Source: Herbiconiux sp. (GTDB taxonomy: Bacteria; Actinomycetota; Actinomycetes; Actinomycetales; Microbacteriaceae). Taken from it: a stretch of 64,000 nt of DNA. The notes under the pieces were generated by a model. That model was not told the origin of the DNA. It was given only the letters and a program-made list of their open reading frames with translations, and ran no database searches. This document shows, piece after piece, positions 40,452 to 51,632 of this stretch. Within the stretch, counting starts at the first letter, position 1. The number at the start of each line of letters is the position of its first letter. The DNA is taken from NCBI RefSeq assembly GCF_004297105.1, contig NZ_SCVE01000016.1, positions 62,001 through 126,000 of the forward strand, in the 5' to 3' direction. Made by a program: the position numbers and the translations under genes.

Positions 40452-40492
40452 AACGGCCGGGAATCCTTCCACAGAACGGATCCCCGGCCGTT
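40452..40492. terminator. Hairpin terminator after msrA
   Basis: AACGGCCGGGAATCC (40452-40466) and GGATCCCCGGCCGTT (40478-40492) pair at 14 of 15 positions with an 11-nt loop. It lies 25 bp after the msrA stop. Only TT closes the stem, so strength is uncertain. Confidence 0.65.
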
Positions 40493-40559
40493 CCGCGTTC
40501 CCGCCGCGGCGGAGACTCGGTTCGTCATCCGACCGAACCGATCTGCAAGGAGTCCAGCC

Positions 40560-41129
40560 ATGCCCGACCTCATGTCCCTCACAGGAATCGTCGCGACGCC
40601 CCCGCGCCACATCACCACCAATTCGGGCCTCGAGATCACGAGCTTCCGGCTCGCCTCCGGCCAGCGCCGCTTCGACCGCGAGCAGCGCAAGTGGGTGGAT
40701 GCCGACACCAACTGGTACACCGTCACCGCGTTCCGGCACCTCGCGGTGAACATCGCCGGCTCGCTCGAGCGCGGTCAGCACGTGGTGGTGACGGGGCGGC
40801 TTCGGGTGCGCTCCTGGGAGAGCGGCGAGAAGTCGGGCATCACGGTGGAGGTCGAGGCAGATGCGATCGGCCACGATCTCAGTTGGGGCACATCCGTCTA
40901 CACGCGCTCGTCGCTGCCCGCCACCGGCGGCGCTCCCGGGAGCGAGGGTGCTCAGGCGGCAGACGCGGTCGACGCACCGGCAGACGGGGGATGGGCGGCA
41001 CCAGGAGTGGTGCCCGGAGGGGCGGTGGAGACGTCCAGCCCGGTCTCCCCGTTCAGCCCGCCGGAGGCGTCTGAGCCGGATGAGGGGCAGCCCGCCGATG
41101 GTCTGCAGGACGTGCTGGTGCCGTTCTGA
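40560..41129 (+). CDS. ssb: Single-stranded DNA-binding protein (OB fold)
   Basis: A 189-residue SSB. The OB fold covers about residues 1-110 (LTGIVATPPRHITTNSGLEITSFRLAS...WYTVTAFRHLAVNIAGSLERGQHVVVTGRLRVRSW). A Gly/Ala/Pro-rich linker follows and the C-terminus is QDVLVPF, not the usual DDDIPF acidic tip, which suggests a secondary SSB with altered partner binding. AAGGAG precedes the ATG. It stands apart from rpsF/rpsR, unlike the main replication SSB. Confidence 0.88.
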   Translation: MPDLMSLTGIVATPPRHITTNSGLEITSFRLASGQRRFDREQRKWVDADTNWYTVTAFRHLAVNIAGSLERGQHVVVTGRLRVRSWESGEKSGITVEVEADAIGHDLSWGTSVYTRSSLPATGGAPGSEGAQAADAVDAPADGGWAAPGVVPGGAVETSSPVSPFSPPEASEPDEGQPADGLQDVLVPF

Positions 41130-41232
41130 CCCGGGGCAGTCTCCCAGGCGAGGCGCGAGACCACCGCATAAACTCAGGGAGGCTTCACAGGCCGCCGCAC
41201 GAGGCACCGCGACCGAGAGGATCACGCCAGCG

Positions 41233-41775
41233 ATGCACACGACACGACGCCGGTCGACCACCACGCCATCCCGTCGGGCACTACCCGGCCGCTCCATCGC
41301 GAGAGGTCTCGCCGTGCTGGTGGTTCCGGCCGCACTCGCTCTGGGGCTCGCGGCGTGCGTTCCCGATTCGGCTCCGGCGCCGAGTGCCACGGTCTCCGAA
41401 GCGCCCACCCCCACCGAGACGCCCACCCCCACCCCCACTGCCGTGGCGGGGGCGCTGAACCCCGAGGGCACGGCCGCCGACAACAAGGCGTTCTTCGACA
41501 GCACGAACCAGGCCCTCATCGCCGCCAATCCCGCGGCCGGTGGTGTCGACTTCACGAGCAATCTGCGCACCAACGGCTTCGACATCGCGGCCATGCAGGT
41601 CACCCCCGACATCACCACGGTCGGCGTCGCCGCCGACAGCATCCAGTTCTCCGTGCGCTGGGGTGCCGACTGCCTCATCGGTCAGTACGGTCACGGTGTC
41701 TACACGAGTTCGGTGATGCCCGCCCTGGGCACCGGCTCGTGCCTGGTGGGTCAGACCCGCGCCATAGACTGGTAA
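41233..41775 (+). CDS. Lipoprotein of unknown function
   Basis: A 180-residue secreted lipoprotein. A basic N-terminus and hydrophobic stretch end in the lipobox LAAC (LALGLAACVPDS). A Thr/Pro-rich spacer and a small domain with two Cys near the C-terminus (GADCLIGQ, GSCLVGQ) follow. It ends two bases before the ettA start, and its last codons contain the ettA -10 box. No family name is assigned. Confidence 0.75.
   Translation: MHTTRRRSTTTPSRRALPGRSIARGLAVLVVPAALALGLAACVPDSAPAPSATVSEAPTPTETPTPTPTAVAGALNPEGTAADNKAFFDSTNQALIAANPAAGGVDFTSNLRTNGFDIAAMQVTPDITTVGVAADSIQFSVRWGADCLIGQYGHGVYTSSVMPALGTGSCLVGQTRAIDW
41765..41770 (+). promoter_or_regulatory. -10 box of ettA, inside the end of the lipoprotein gene
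   Basis: TAGACT, seven bases, then the ettA ATG at 41778. Confidence 0.45.
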
Positions 41776-41777
41776 CC

Positions 41778-43460
<1,683 letters not shown>

Positions 43461-43488
43461 CCTCGGTCACCCTCACCCGGTCGGCACC

Positions 43489-43971
43489 ATGAGACTCAAC
43501 GTCCCCATCCAGCTCCGCTGGTCAGACCTCGACGCGTACGGGCACGTCAACAATGCCTCGATGTTGAAGATCCTCGAGGAGGCGCGCGTCTTCGCCTTCT
43601 GGGTCGATGGCGACGTGAGCGCACCCGACCAGGCCGCGTGGAGCACCGCGGTGATCGATGCGAGCCCCACCACCCGCACCAAGAGCGTCATCTCCCGCCA
43701 GGAGATCGAGTACGTGCGGTCGATGCCCTACATCCGGCAGCCGATCGACGTGCAGCTCTGGATCGGGCACCTGGGCGGCGCGAGCCTCGACGTCTACTAC
43801 GAGATCAAGAGCCCGATCGGTGTCGAGCCCCAGGTCACGTTCGTGAAGGCATCGACCACGCTCGTGCTGGTCGACGCCGAGACCGATCGGCCGCGCCGCA
43901 TCCTTCCGTTCGAACGGGAGGCCTGGGAGCCCTATCTCGACGAACCGCTCACCTTCCGCCGCCGCGACTGA
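43489..43971 (+). CDS. Acyl-CoA thioesterase, hotdog (4HBT) fold
   Basis: A 160-residue enzyme expected to hydrolyse acyl-CoA or a related thioester. The hotdog-fold signature RWSDLDAYGHVNNASMLKILEEAR (about residues 10-33) carries the conserved Asp and His-Val-Asn-Asn. It lies 28 bp downstream of ettA and may be co-transcribed. It converges on a second thioesterase. Confidence 0.85.
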   Translation: MRLNVPIQLRWSDLDAYGHVNNASMLKILEEARVFAFWVDGDVSAPDQAAWSTAVIDASPTTRTKSVISRQEIEYVRSMPYIRQPIDVQLWIGHLGGASLDVYYEIKSPIGVEPQVTFVKASTTLVLVDAETDRPRRILPFEREAWEPYLDEPLTFRRRD

Positions 43972-44008
43972 CGTCGGCCGCCGGGGCAGAAGGCCGGGCC
44001 CGTTCCAC

Positions 44009-44899
44009 CTACACCGACGGTGGGCGGGGCGCCGATCGACCGGTGCGGATGGTGCCCTCCTGCGCGACGCTCGCGACCAGCCGTCCATCGCGGTCGAAGA
44101 TGCTGCCGAACGACAGCCCACGCCCGCCTGACGCGCTCGGCGACTCCTGCACGTAGAGCAGCCACTCGTCGGCCCGGGCGAACCGGTGCCACCACATGGC
44201 GTGGTCGAGGCTCGCCATCTTGAGGTCGGGCTGCGCCCAGATCACGCCGTGACGCCGCATCACCGATTCGAGGATCGTGTAGTCGCTCGCATAGGCGAGA
44301 GCGGCGCGATGGATGACGGGGTCGTCGGGCAGGCGGCCCAGCGCCTTCATCCACACCGCCTGGTGGGCGACGTGCTGCCCTTCGACCGAGATGTAGACGG
44401 GCGTCGAGACGTGCCGCATGTCGAACGCCCGCTCCTCGGCCCAGACCCGCGCCATCGGATGATCGATGGCCGCGAGCTGCTCCGCCGCACTCGGCAGGGT
44501 CTCCGGCCCGGGCAGATCGTGCGGCATCTCGATCTGATGCTCGAACCCCTCGTCCTCCGTCTGGAACGAGAGGATGACCGAGAGGATCGGCACACCCTTC
44601 TGATAGGCCTGCGTGCGCCTTGTGGAGAACGACCGGCCGTCGTGCAGTCGGTCGACGGCGAACGTGATGTCCTCCCGCGCGTCGCCGGGGCGCAGGAAGT
44701 AGCCGTGCAGCGAGTGCACGGGCCGCTCGGGCGCCACGGTGCGCGAAGCGGCGAGCAGTGCCTGAGCGAGAACCTGGCCGCCGAACACGCGCCCGTTCGG
44801 CGTCCACTGCGAGGGGCCGGTGAAGATGTCCTCACTCGTGCGGGCACCGGTGTCGATGAGATCGAGCGTGGTCAGGAATCCGGAGAGCGGATCGGACAT
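44009..44899 (-). CDS. tesB: Acyl-CoA thioesterase II (TesB-like)
   Basis: A 296-residue double-hotdog enzyme. The N-terminal domain has VFGGQVLAQALLAA, HSLHGYFLRPGD and RRTQAYQKGVPILSV. The C-terminal domain contains HRAALAYASDYTILESV and ASLDHAMWWHR with the candidate catalytic Asp. It hydrolyses medium- and long-chain acyl-CoA. GGGAGGA precedes the ATG. Confidence 0.92.
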   Translation of the reverse strand: MSDPLSGFLTTLDLIDTGARTSEDIFTGPSQWTPNGRVFGGQVLAQALLAASRTVAPERPVHSLHGYFLRPGDAREDITFAVDRLHDGRSFSTRRTQAYQKGVPILSVILSFQTEDEGFEHQIEMPHDLPGPETLPSAAEQLAAIDHPMARVWAEERAFDMRHVSTPVYISVEGQHVAHQAVWMKALGRLPDDPVIHRAALAYASDYTILESVMRRHGVIWAQPDLKMASLDHAMWWHRFARADEWLLYVQESPSASGGRGLSFGSIFDRDGRLVASVAQEGTIRTGRSAPRPPSV

Positions 44900-44964
44900 G
44901 GTTCCTCCCGGAGTGGGACACGGCTGGTGAGGGGCCCTGTCGAAAAGCCGCCTGTGAAGTAGTT

Positions 44965-44970
44965 TAGACA
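44965..44970 (+). promoter_or_regulatory. -10-like box before the hypothetical gene at 44977
   Basis: TAGACA, six bases, then the ATG at 44977; imperfect at the last base. Confidence 0.35.
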
Positions 44971-44976
44971 GCACAG

Positions 44977-45645
44977 ATGGTCCAGTCCTTCAGCCTCATC
45001 GATGCCGCTTCGCTCGGCGACCTCAAGGTGTACCTCGGGCGTGCAGCCCGAGTCGACAACGGGTCGGTGCGCTTGATCGGCGGCCTCGGCGTGCTCGCCG
45101 CCTATACCGCCAGCCTCACGCCGAAGGGGCTGCTCGATCGCACCCCCACGGTTCTGGGGTTGCGCACCTTCGCCCTGTCGAGTCCGGATGCTTTCGACAT
45201 CACGGTCTCGATCCGCGCGTTGCTCGACCGACTCGCCCAGCTCTCGGTGCTGAGCAATTCGGTCGATGGTCCCGTGGAGGTGCCGCTCCCCCCGGCGGAG
45301 ACCGGTATCGCCTGGGCCGGCATCAGTCCGCCCCGAGGCGGCTGGCAGGCCGAAGGAACGATCGGTGCGCTGGCCCTCGACACCGCGGCCCGCCTCGGTA
45401 TCGCCGAGGTCGCCGCCGCCGTTCCCGCCGACACCGGCGAACAGCTCGTGCACCGCGTGCGCTCCGAGGTGTGGGGCCGTGCGCTCCCCGAACTGCCCGG
45501 CGAGCTGCCGGCCATCCCCGCGGGCGCCGCCTTCTGTGCGGTGAGCCTCGGTTTCATCATCCCGGGCGACGAGATGTCGGTGTACGCCTCGGGTGGCTGG
45601 CTGCGGCTCACGAGCCGGCGCGGCCACGTGCTCGTGCGTCTCTGA
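44977..45645 (+). CDS. Conserved-looking hypothetical protein
   Basis: A 222-residue soluble protein, Ala/Leu/Val-rich, without signal peptide or obvious catalytic motif. VRLIGGLGVLAAYTASLTPKGLLD and GWQAEGTIGALALDTAARLG give it an alternating alpha/beta character. It diverges from tesB. I do not recognise the family, but good codon use and the upstream box support it as real. Confidence 0.7.
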   Translation: MVQSFSLIDAASLGDLKVYLGRAARVDNGSVRLIGGLGVLAAYTASLTPKGLLDRTPTVLGLRTFALSSPDAFDITVSIRALLDRLAQLSVLSNSVDGPVEVPLPPAETGIAWAGISPPRGGWQAEGTIGALALDTAARLGIAEVAAAVPADTGEQLVHRVRSEVWGRALPELPGELPAIPAGAAFCAVSLGFIIPGDEMSVYASGGWLRLTSRRGHVLVRL

Positions 45646-45711
45646 ACGAACGCGGTCGCACAACCGGGTCGCGGTTCGCCGAGCCCGGTGTGCTCAGCCC
45701 CTCGCCGGCTG

Positions 45712-47370
45712 TCAGCCCCGCGCTGCGGCCCGCCCGGCCGCCCGGCCCGAGAACAGGCATCCGCCGAGGAACGTGCCCTCGAGCGCCCGGTAGCCGTGCA
45801 CTCCGCCGCCTCCGAACCCGCTCACCTCGCCGGCGGCGAACAGCCCGCCGATCGGTGAGCCCGAGCCGCCGAGCACCCGTCCATCGAGATCGGTCTGGAT
45901 GCCCCCCAGGCTCTTGCGGGTCAGCACGTGCAGCTTCACCGCGATGAGGGGCCCCGCCTTGGGGTCGAGCAGCCGGTGCGGCTTGGCCACCCGGATCAGC
46001 CGGTCGCCGAGGTACTTGCGCGCTCCCCGCAGTGCCGTGATCTGCGCATCCTTCGAGAACCCGTTCGCGAGTTCCCGGTCGCGGGCGAACACCTCGCGCG
46101 TCACCCGCGCCGGATCGAGAGGCCCTGACGGCTCGAGCTCCCGCATGCCGCGCAGCAGCTCGGGCAGTGTGTCGGCCACCACGAAGTCGACGCCCTTCTC
46201 CTTGAACGCCTCGACGGGCCCCGGTGCACCGGGCCGGATGCGCTGAGCGAGCAGCCGCAGATCCTTGCCCGTCAGGTCGGGGTTCTGTTCGCTGCCCGAG
46301 AGCGCGAACTCCTTCTCGATGATGGCCTGGGTCAGCACGAACCAGCTGTAGTCGTATCCCGTGCCCAGGATGTGCTCGAGTGTCGCCAGCGTGTCGAAGC
46401 CGGGGAACAGCGGCACCGGCAGGCGCGCTCCCGTGGCGTCGAGCCACAGTGACGACGGCCCGGGCAGGATGCGGATGCCGTGGGCCGGCCACACGGGAGA
46501 GTGGTTCGTGATGCCCTCGGTGTAGTGCCACATGCGGTCGGTGTTCACGAGGCGCGCGCCGGCCTGCTCGCTGATGCCGAGCATCCGGCCGTCGACGTGC
46601 GCCGGCACGCCCGAGAGCATGGTGGCGGGCGGTGCGCCGAGGCGGGCGGGCCAGAGCTGCCGAACGAGGTCGTGGTTGCCGCCGATGCCCCCGGATGCCA
46701 CCACCACCGCTCCGGCGTCGATCGAGAACTCGCTCGCGACCTCCCGCGAGCTCGACTCGCCGCGCGCGGCCGTGCTGGGGGCGAGGACGCTACCGCGCAC
46801 CCCGGTCACGGCGCCGTCTGAGGTGAGCAGCTCGTCGACCCGGTGCCGGTGCAGGATGCGCGCCCGCCCGGCCTCGACCCCCGCCTGGAAGCGAGCCGCG
46901 AACGGAGCCACGATGCCCGGCCCCGTGCCCCAGGTGATGTGAAACCGGGGCACCGAGTTGCCGTGACCGGTGGCGGTGTCGCCGCCACGCTCGGCCCAGC
47001 CCACCACAGGGAAGAAACGCACCCCGCGTTCGTGCAGCCAGGCGCGCTTCTCACCGGCCGCGAACTGGAGGTAGGCCTCGGCCCACTTCCGGCCCCACTC
47101 GTCCTCCGGGCGGTCGAAGCCGGCGCTGCCGAACCAGTCCTGGCGGGCGAGCTCCAGCGAGTCCTTCACGCGCATCCGTCGCTGTTCGGGGCTGTCGATG
47201 AGGAAGATGCCACCGAACGACCACCAGGCCTGTCCGCCGAGGGATGCGGCGGGCTCTTGCTCGACGATCGTCACGGTCTTGCCGGCCGCGAGCACTTCGC
47301 ACGCGGCCACGAGGCCGGAGAGCCCGCCGCCGATCACGATCACGTCGGGGGAGTGGGTGGTGGTCGGCAT
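45712..47370 (-). CDS. FAD-binding dehydrogenase (ketosteroid dehydrogenase-like)
   Basis: A 552-residue flavoprotein of the succinate-dehydrogenase/fumarate-reductase flavoprotein superfamily. The FAD Rossmann motif is VIVIGGGLSGLVAACEVLAAGKTVTIVE at the N-terminus; VVVASGGIGGN lies in the middle; and GGLFAAGEVSGFGGGGVHGYRALEGTFLGG closes the site. It matches the stand-alone FAD-binding dehydrogenase group near KstD; a steroid substrate is not proven. AAGGAG precedes the ATG. It lies 45 bp downstream of glbO on the same strand. Confidence 0.87.
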   Translation of the reverse strand: MPTTTHSPDVIVIGGGLSGLVAACEVLAAGKTVTIVEQEPAASLGGQAWWSFGGIFLIDSPEQRRMRVKDSLELARQDWFGSAGFDRPEDEWGRKWAEAYLQFAAGEKRAWLHERGVRFFPVVGWAERGGDTATGHGNSVPRFHITWGTGPGIVAPFAARFQAGVEAGRARILHRHRVDELLTSDGAVTGVRGSVLAPSTAARGESSSREVASEFSIDAGAVVVASGGIGGNHDLVRQLWPARLGAPPATMLSGVPAHVDGRMLGISEQAGARLVNTDRMWHYTEGITNHSPVWPAHGIRILPGPSSLWLDATGARLPVPLFPGFDTLATLEHILGTGYDYSWFVLTQAIIEKEFALSGSEQNPDLTGKDLRLLAQRIRPGAPGPVEAFKEKGVDFVVADTLPELLRGMRELEPSGPLDPARVTREVFARDRELANGFSKDAQITALRGARKYLGDRLIRVAKPHRLLDPKAGPLIAVKLHVLTRKSLGGIQTDLDGRVLGGSGSPIGGLFAAGEVSGFGGGGVHGYRALEGTFLGGCLFSGRAAGRAAARG

Positions 47371-47415
47371 CCGGAAACTCCTTCGTTGCGGGATGGGTGC
47401 GCTGACGCGCGGGTT

Positions 47416-47817
47416 CTACTCGTCGAACGTGTTCACCATGGCATGCGCGGCCCGTTCGAGGTAATCCCAGAGCACTTCTCTGTCGAGAGGTGCCAAATCG
47501 AGGGAGTCGACGGCCGTCTTCATGTGAGCGAGCCAACGATCGCGCGCGTCGGGGTTGACCTTGAACGGGTTGTGCCGCATCCGGAGCCGCGGATGTCCGC
47601 GCTCCGCGCTGTAGGTTCCCGGGCCGCCCCAGTACTGCTCGAGGAACATCGTGAGCCGGCGTACCGCACCGTCCCAGTCGTCGGCCGGATACATCGGCTT
47701 CAGCACCTCGTCGGTGGCCACGCCCTCGTAGAACCGCTCGACGAGCCGCACGAAGGTGTCGTGCCCGCCGATCTGCTCGTAGAACGGGTTCTCGGGCACC
47801 TTCGGGGTGATCTCCAT
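47416..47817 (-). CDS. glbO: Truncated haemoglobin, group II (trHbO)
   Basis: A 133-residue globin. [35 protein letters not shown] is the N-terminal hallmark. [13 protein letters not shown] holds the proximal His, and RWLAHM carries the group II Trp. It binds oxygen and may protect against NO or oxidative stress. It is 15 bp from the mscS stop on the same strand, so probably part of an mscS-glbO operon. Confidence 0.92.
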   Translation of the reverse strand: MEITPKVPENPFYEQIGGHDTFVRLVERFYEGVATDEVLKPMYPADDWDGAVRRLTMFLEQYWGGPGTYSAERGHPRLRMRHNPFKVNPDARDRWLAHMKTAVDSLDLAPLDREVLWDYLERAAHAMVNTFDE

Positions 47818-47832
47818 GGCGGTCTTCCGGTT

Positions 47833-48825
47833 CTACTCGTTCTTGGGGGCCTTGACGGCCGGAGGCTTCGCGGTCGGCACCGGCTTCGTGCGCGGCGGCC
47901 GGGCACCCTTCACGCTAGCCGCTCCCTCGAAGCCGGAGAGCACCACGGAGTTGAGGGAGGGAAGCGTCACGTCGAGTTCGTCGAGAGCGCGCTTCAGACG
48001 CATCCGGAGGTCGCGGGCCACATCGTCTTTCGCCGAGGTGCGCGTCTTCACCACGAGGCGGATCACGAGCGCCTCGGCCGAGATCGACTCGAGGCCCCAG
48101 ATCTCGGGCCGCTCCATGATGCGCGAGCGCCACTTGGGCTCCGTCGACATGGCCACCGCCGTCTCGAGCATCTTGTCCTGTACGAGGTCGATGTCGGCGT
48201 CGTAGGGGATGGCGAGGTCGATGATGACGCGGGCCCAGCCCTGTGACATGTTGCCGACGCGCAGGATCTCGCCGTTGCGCACGAACCAGAGCGTGCCGTT
48301 CACGTCGCGCACCTGGGTGACGCGGATGCCCACCGCCTCCACCACACCGGTTGCCGGGCCGAGGTCGACCACGTCGCCCACGCCCAGCTGATCTTCGAAC
48401 ACCATGAACAGGCCGTTCAGCACGTCTTTCACGATGTTCTGGGCGCCGAAACCGAGACCGGCACCGAGCGCCGCCGTGAGCAGGGCGAGAGAGCCGAGCA
48501 CATTCGGGTCGACGCGGTTGACGATGAGGATGAGCGACACCACGACGACCGTGACGTTGATGACGTTGGTGAGCACCGTGCCGAGCGTGCGGGTGCGCTG
48601 CACGATGCGCACGGCGGCGAGAGGCGATGCGACGAGAGCCTGGGTGTCGGTGACGTTCTGCTTCTTCTTGACGCCGGTGACCACCTGATCGACGAGCCTG
48701 CGCACCGCGAAGAGCAGCACGGCGCGGATGATGACGGCGCCGATGATGATGAGAAGGATGCCGACGGGCACCTGGTAGGTATCGAAGAACGAACCGAGGT
48801 TCGTCCAGAATGCGTTCCAATCCAT
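47833..48825 (-). CDS. Small-conductance mechanosensitive channel (MscS family)
   Basis: A 330-residue membrane protein with three helices in the first ~150 residues. The pore-lining TM3 is Gly/Ala-rich (LALLTAALGAGLGFGAQNIVKDVLNGLFMVFEDQLGVGD) and the MscS beta domain follows. The tail is Lys/Pro/Ala-rich. It opens on membrane tension during osmotic downshock. A minus-strand TAGGAT box is nine bases before the ATG. Confidence 0.9.
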   Translation of the reverse strand: MDWNAFWTNLGSFFDTYQVPVGILLIIIGAVIIRAVLLFAVRRLVDQVVTGVKKKQNVTDTQALVASPLAAVRIVQRTRTLGTVLTNVINVTVVVVSLILIVNRVDPNVLGSLALLTAALGAGLGFGAQNIVKDVLNGLFMVFEDQLGVGDVVDLGPATGVVEAVGIRVTQVRDVNGTLWFVRNGEILRVGNMSQGWARVIIDLAIPYDADIDLVQDKMLETAVAMSTEPKWRSRIMERPEIWGLESISAEALVIRLVVKTRTSAKDDVARDLRMRLKRALDELDVTLPSLNSVVLSGFEGAASVKGARPPRTKPVPTAKPPAVKAPKNE

Positions 48826-48940
48826 ATGCGCATGATCCTACGGGGAGCGCCTTGGCGAAGGCTTGGAGGGGTTCATTGACCCTCACCTGCGAGTTCGGGG
48901 CGACCGGCCCCGCTGAAACGAAGGAGTGTCAGCCACGATG

Positions 48941-48994
48941 CCGGAAACGAAGGACTCCGAAGCCGAATCCGGCTCCGGAGTCCTTCGTTTCCGG
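48941..48994. repeat. 54-bp hairpin repeat (family GAAACGAAGGACTC)
   Basis: Arms 48941-48964 and 48971-48994 pair at 23 of 24 positions around a 6-nt loop. A related half-copy, GAAACGAAGGAGTGTC, lies just upstream at about 48915. It sits 13 bp beyond the pepN stop on the minus strand, so it is probably its terminator; a related element is at 54787-54860. Confidence 0.75.
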
Positions 48995-49007
48995 GGTGAT
49001 CGTGTTG

Positions 49008-51560
49008 TCAGGAGGCGTCGCGCGCCTGGGCAGCCAGGGCTCGGTCGACACCGGCCAGGTTCTCGATCACCAGGCGGCGCAGTGCCGGGATGCCGTGGTT
49101 CTCCGGGGCGTCGAGCCATGCCTGGGTCGCATCCCGCAGTGCCTGGTTCGCCAGCGCCGACGGGTAGAGCCCATTGATGACGGATGCCGCGATCGCGTAG
49201 CTGCGGGTCTCCCACAGCGTCTGCAGCGACTCGAAGTAGCGGCCCACGAGCGGCTCGAACACGGCCGGGTCGCTCGAGCGCTGGAAGCCCAAGCCGGTGG
49301 CCCGCACGATCGCGTTCGGCGCCGTGTCGGTGTCGACGAGCGACGCGAACGCCGCCGCCTTGCCCTCAGCGGTGGGGATGGCCGCGGTCGCGTGGGCGGC
49401 CGACTGGGCTCCGGATGCCGTGTTGTCGGCCTCGAGTGTGGCCGCGATCTCCGCGGGGCCGGCCTTGCCGCCCGCCACGAGCGCGATGAGCAGCTCCCAG
49501 GTGAGATCGGTGTCGATGTCGAGTCCGGTGAGCTCCACGGTGCCGTCGTGCAGGTGCGCCACGTTCTCGAGCTGCTCGTCGGTGGTGGCGAGAGCTGCGA
49601 AGAACTTCACGAACTGGAACTGGGCATCCGAACCGGGCTCGGCGTCGAGCGCCAGCTTCCAGAGCGCATCGGCGGCATCACGCACGGTCTCGTCACGAGC
49701 ATCCGGGGTCACGTACATCGACGCCGTGAGCACGAGCTGGCCGAGAACCGTGCGGATGGTGGTGGACTCGGTCTCGCTCGCGATGTTGCCGAGCACGAGG
49801 CGCACGAAGTCGCGGCCACGGGTCTCGGCATCGCGAGTCGAGTCCCAGGCGGAGCCCCAGACGATGGAGCGAGCAAGCGGGCTCTCGATCGAGGCGAGGC
49901 GGTCGATGGCCATGTCGAGTGAGAAGGCGTCGAGACGGATCTTCGCGTAGGCGAGGTCGTCGTCGTTCAGCAGCACGAGCGCCGGGCGCGTGCGGCCCAC
50001 GAGCTCGGGCACCGAGGTGCGCTCGCCGTCGACGTCGAGCTCCACGCGGTAACTGCGCACGAGCTTGTCGCCCTCGGCCGAGTAGAAGCCGATCGCGAGG
50101 CGGTGCGGACGGATGGTGGGCCACTCGAGCGGCGCCTCCTGCAGCACCTCGAACGACGTGATGACGTCGTTCTCGTCGTAGACGATCTCGGGGCGCAGCG
50201 TGTTCACGCCCGCGGTCTCGAGCCACAGCTGCGACCACTCGGTGAGGTCGCGGCCGCTCGTGGCCTCGAGCTCCACGAGCAGATCCTGCAGCTCGGTGTT
50301 GCCCCACTGGTGCTTGCCCACGTAGGCGGCGACGCCCTTCATGAACTCGTCCTGGCCCACCCAGGCCACCAGCTGCTTCAGAACGGATGCGCCCTTCGCA
50401 TAGGTGATGCCGTCGAAGTTCACCTGCACGTCTTCGAGGTCGTTGATCTGGGCGACGATCGGGTGGGTGGAGGGCAGCTGGTCCTGGCGGTAGGCCCAGC
50501 TCTTCTCCATGGCGGCGAAGGTGGTCCAGGCCTCTGTCCATTCGGTGGCCTCGGCGGTGGCGAGGGTCGACATGTATTCGGCGAACGACTCGTTCAGCCA
50601 CAGGTCGTTCCACCAGCGCATGGTCACGAGGTCGCCGAACCACATGTGGGCCAGCTCGTGCAGGATCGTGACGACGCGGCGCTCGCGCACCGCATCCGTC
50701 ACCTTGGAGCGGAACACGTAGGTCTCGGTGAAGGTCACCGCACCCGCGTTCTCCATCGCACCCGCGTTGAACTCGGGAACGAAGAGCTGGTCGTACTTGG
50801 CGAACGGGTACGCGAAGTCGTAGTGCTTCTCGTAGAACTCGAAGCCCTGGCGGGTCTTCTCGAAGATGTAGTCGGCATCCATGTACTGCGAGAGGGATGC
50901 GCGGCTGAAGACGCCGAGGGGGATGACCCGACCATCGGCGCTCGTGAGCTCCGAACGCTCGACGATGTAGGGGCCGGCCACGAGCGCCGTGATGTAGCTC
51001 GAGATGCGCGGGGTGGGCTCGAAGCTCCACATCGCCGACTGACCCTCGACCGCCGTGACGGGCTCGGGCGTGGGGGAGTTCGAGACGACCTCCCAGTAGT
51101 CGGGTGCCGTGACGGTGAAGGCGAAGGTGGCCTTGAGGTCGGGCTGCTCGAACACCGCGAACATGCGGCGCGAGTCGGGCACCTCGAACTGGCTGTAGAG
51201 GTAGACCTCGTCGTCGACCGGGTCGACGAAGCGGTGCAGACCCTCGCCGGTGTTCGTGTAGATCATGTCGGCGTCGACGACCAGCGTGTTCTCGGCCTGC
51301 AATGCGGGCAGCTGGATGCGCACGCCGTCGCTCACCTCGGCCGGGTCGAGCGACTCGCCGTTGAGAGTCACCGCGTGCACCGTGCGGGTGATGGCGTCGA
51401 CGAAGGTCGAGGCTCCCGGGGTGGCGGTGAAGACGATGGTGGTTGTGCTGCGGAACGTCTCCGGACCTGTCGTGAGGTCGAGGACGACGTCGTAGCTCGT
51501 GGTGTCGACGATGGCGGCACGTTCGCGGGCTTCTGCGCGGGTGAGGTTTTCTCCAGGCAC
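49008..51560 (-). CDS. pepN: Aminopeptidase N (M1 family)
   Basis: An 850-residue zinc metallopeptidase that removes N-terminal residues from peptides. The exopeptidase motif is GAMEN in EFNAGAMENAGAVTF. The zinc site HELAHMWFGDLVTM with the downstream Glu in NESFAEYM completes HExxH-18-E. The C-terminal ERAP1-like helical domain fills the rest. It starts with GTG, with AAGGAGAG eight bases before it. A strong hairpin follows the stop. Confidence 0.95.
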   Translation of the reverse strand: MPGENLTRAEARERAAIVDTTSYDVVLDLTTGPETFRSTTTIVFTATPGASTFVDAITRTVHAVTLNGESLDPAEVSDGVRIQLPALQAENTLVVDADMIYTNTGEGLHRFVDPVDDEVYLYSQFEVPDSRRMFAVFEQPDLKATFAFTVTAPDYWEVVSNSPTPEPVTAVEGQSAMWSFEPTPRISSYITALVAGPYIVERSELTSADGRVIPLGVFSRASLSQYMDADYIFEKTRQGFEFYEKHYDFAYPFAKYDQLFVPEFNAGAMENAGAVTFTETYVFRSKVTDAVRERRVVTILHELAHMWFGDLVTMRWWNDLWLNESFAEYMSTLATAEATEWTEAWTTFAAMEKSWAYRQDQLPSTHPIVAQINDLEDVQVNFDGITYAKGASVLKQLVAWVGQDEFMKGVAAYVGKHQWGNTELQDLLVELEATSGRDLTEWSQLWLETAGVNTLRPEIVYDENDVITSFEVLQEAPLEWPTIRPHRLAIGFYSAEGDKLVRSYRVELDVDGERTSVPELVGRTRPALVLLNDDDLAYAKIRLDAFSLDMAIDRLASIESPLARSIVWGSAWDSTRDAETRGRDFVRLVLGNIASETESTTIRTVLGQLVLTASMYVTPDARDETVRDAADALWKLALDAEPGSDAQFQFVKFFAALATTDEQLENVAHLHDGTVELTGLDIDTDLTWELLIALVAGGKAGPAEIAATLEADNTASGAQSAAHATAAIPTAEGKAAAFASLVDTDTAPNAIVRATGLGFQRSSDPAVFEPLVGRYFESLQTLWETRSYAIAASVINGLYPSALANQALRDATQAWLDAPENHGIPALRRLVIENLAGVDRALAAQARDAS

Positions 51561-51632
51561 TGAATGCTCTCCTTTTCGATTGCCCGTTCAGCCTATGACC
51601 CCGCTGTCTGTGCCGGGTGCGAGGATTGACCT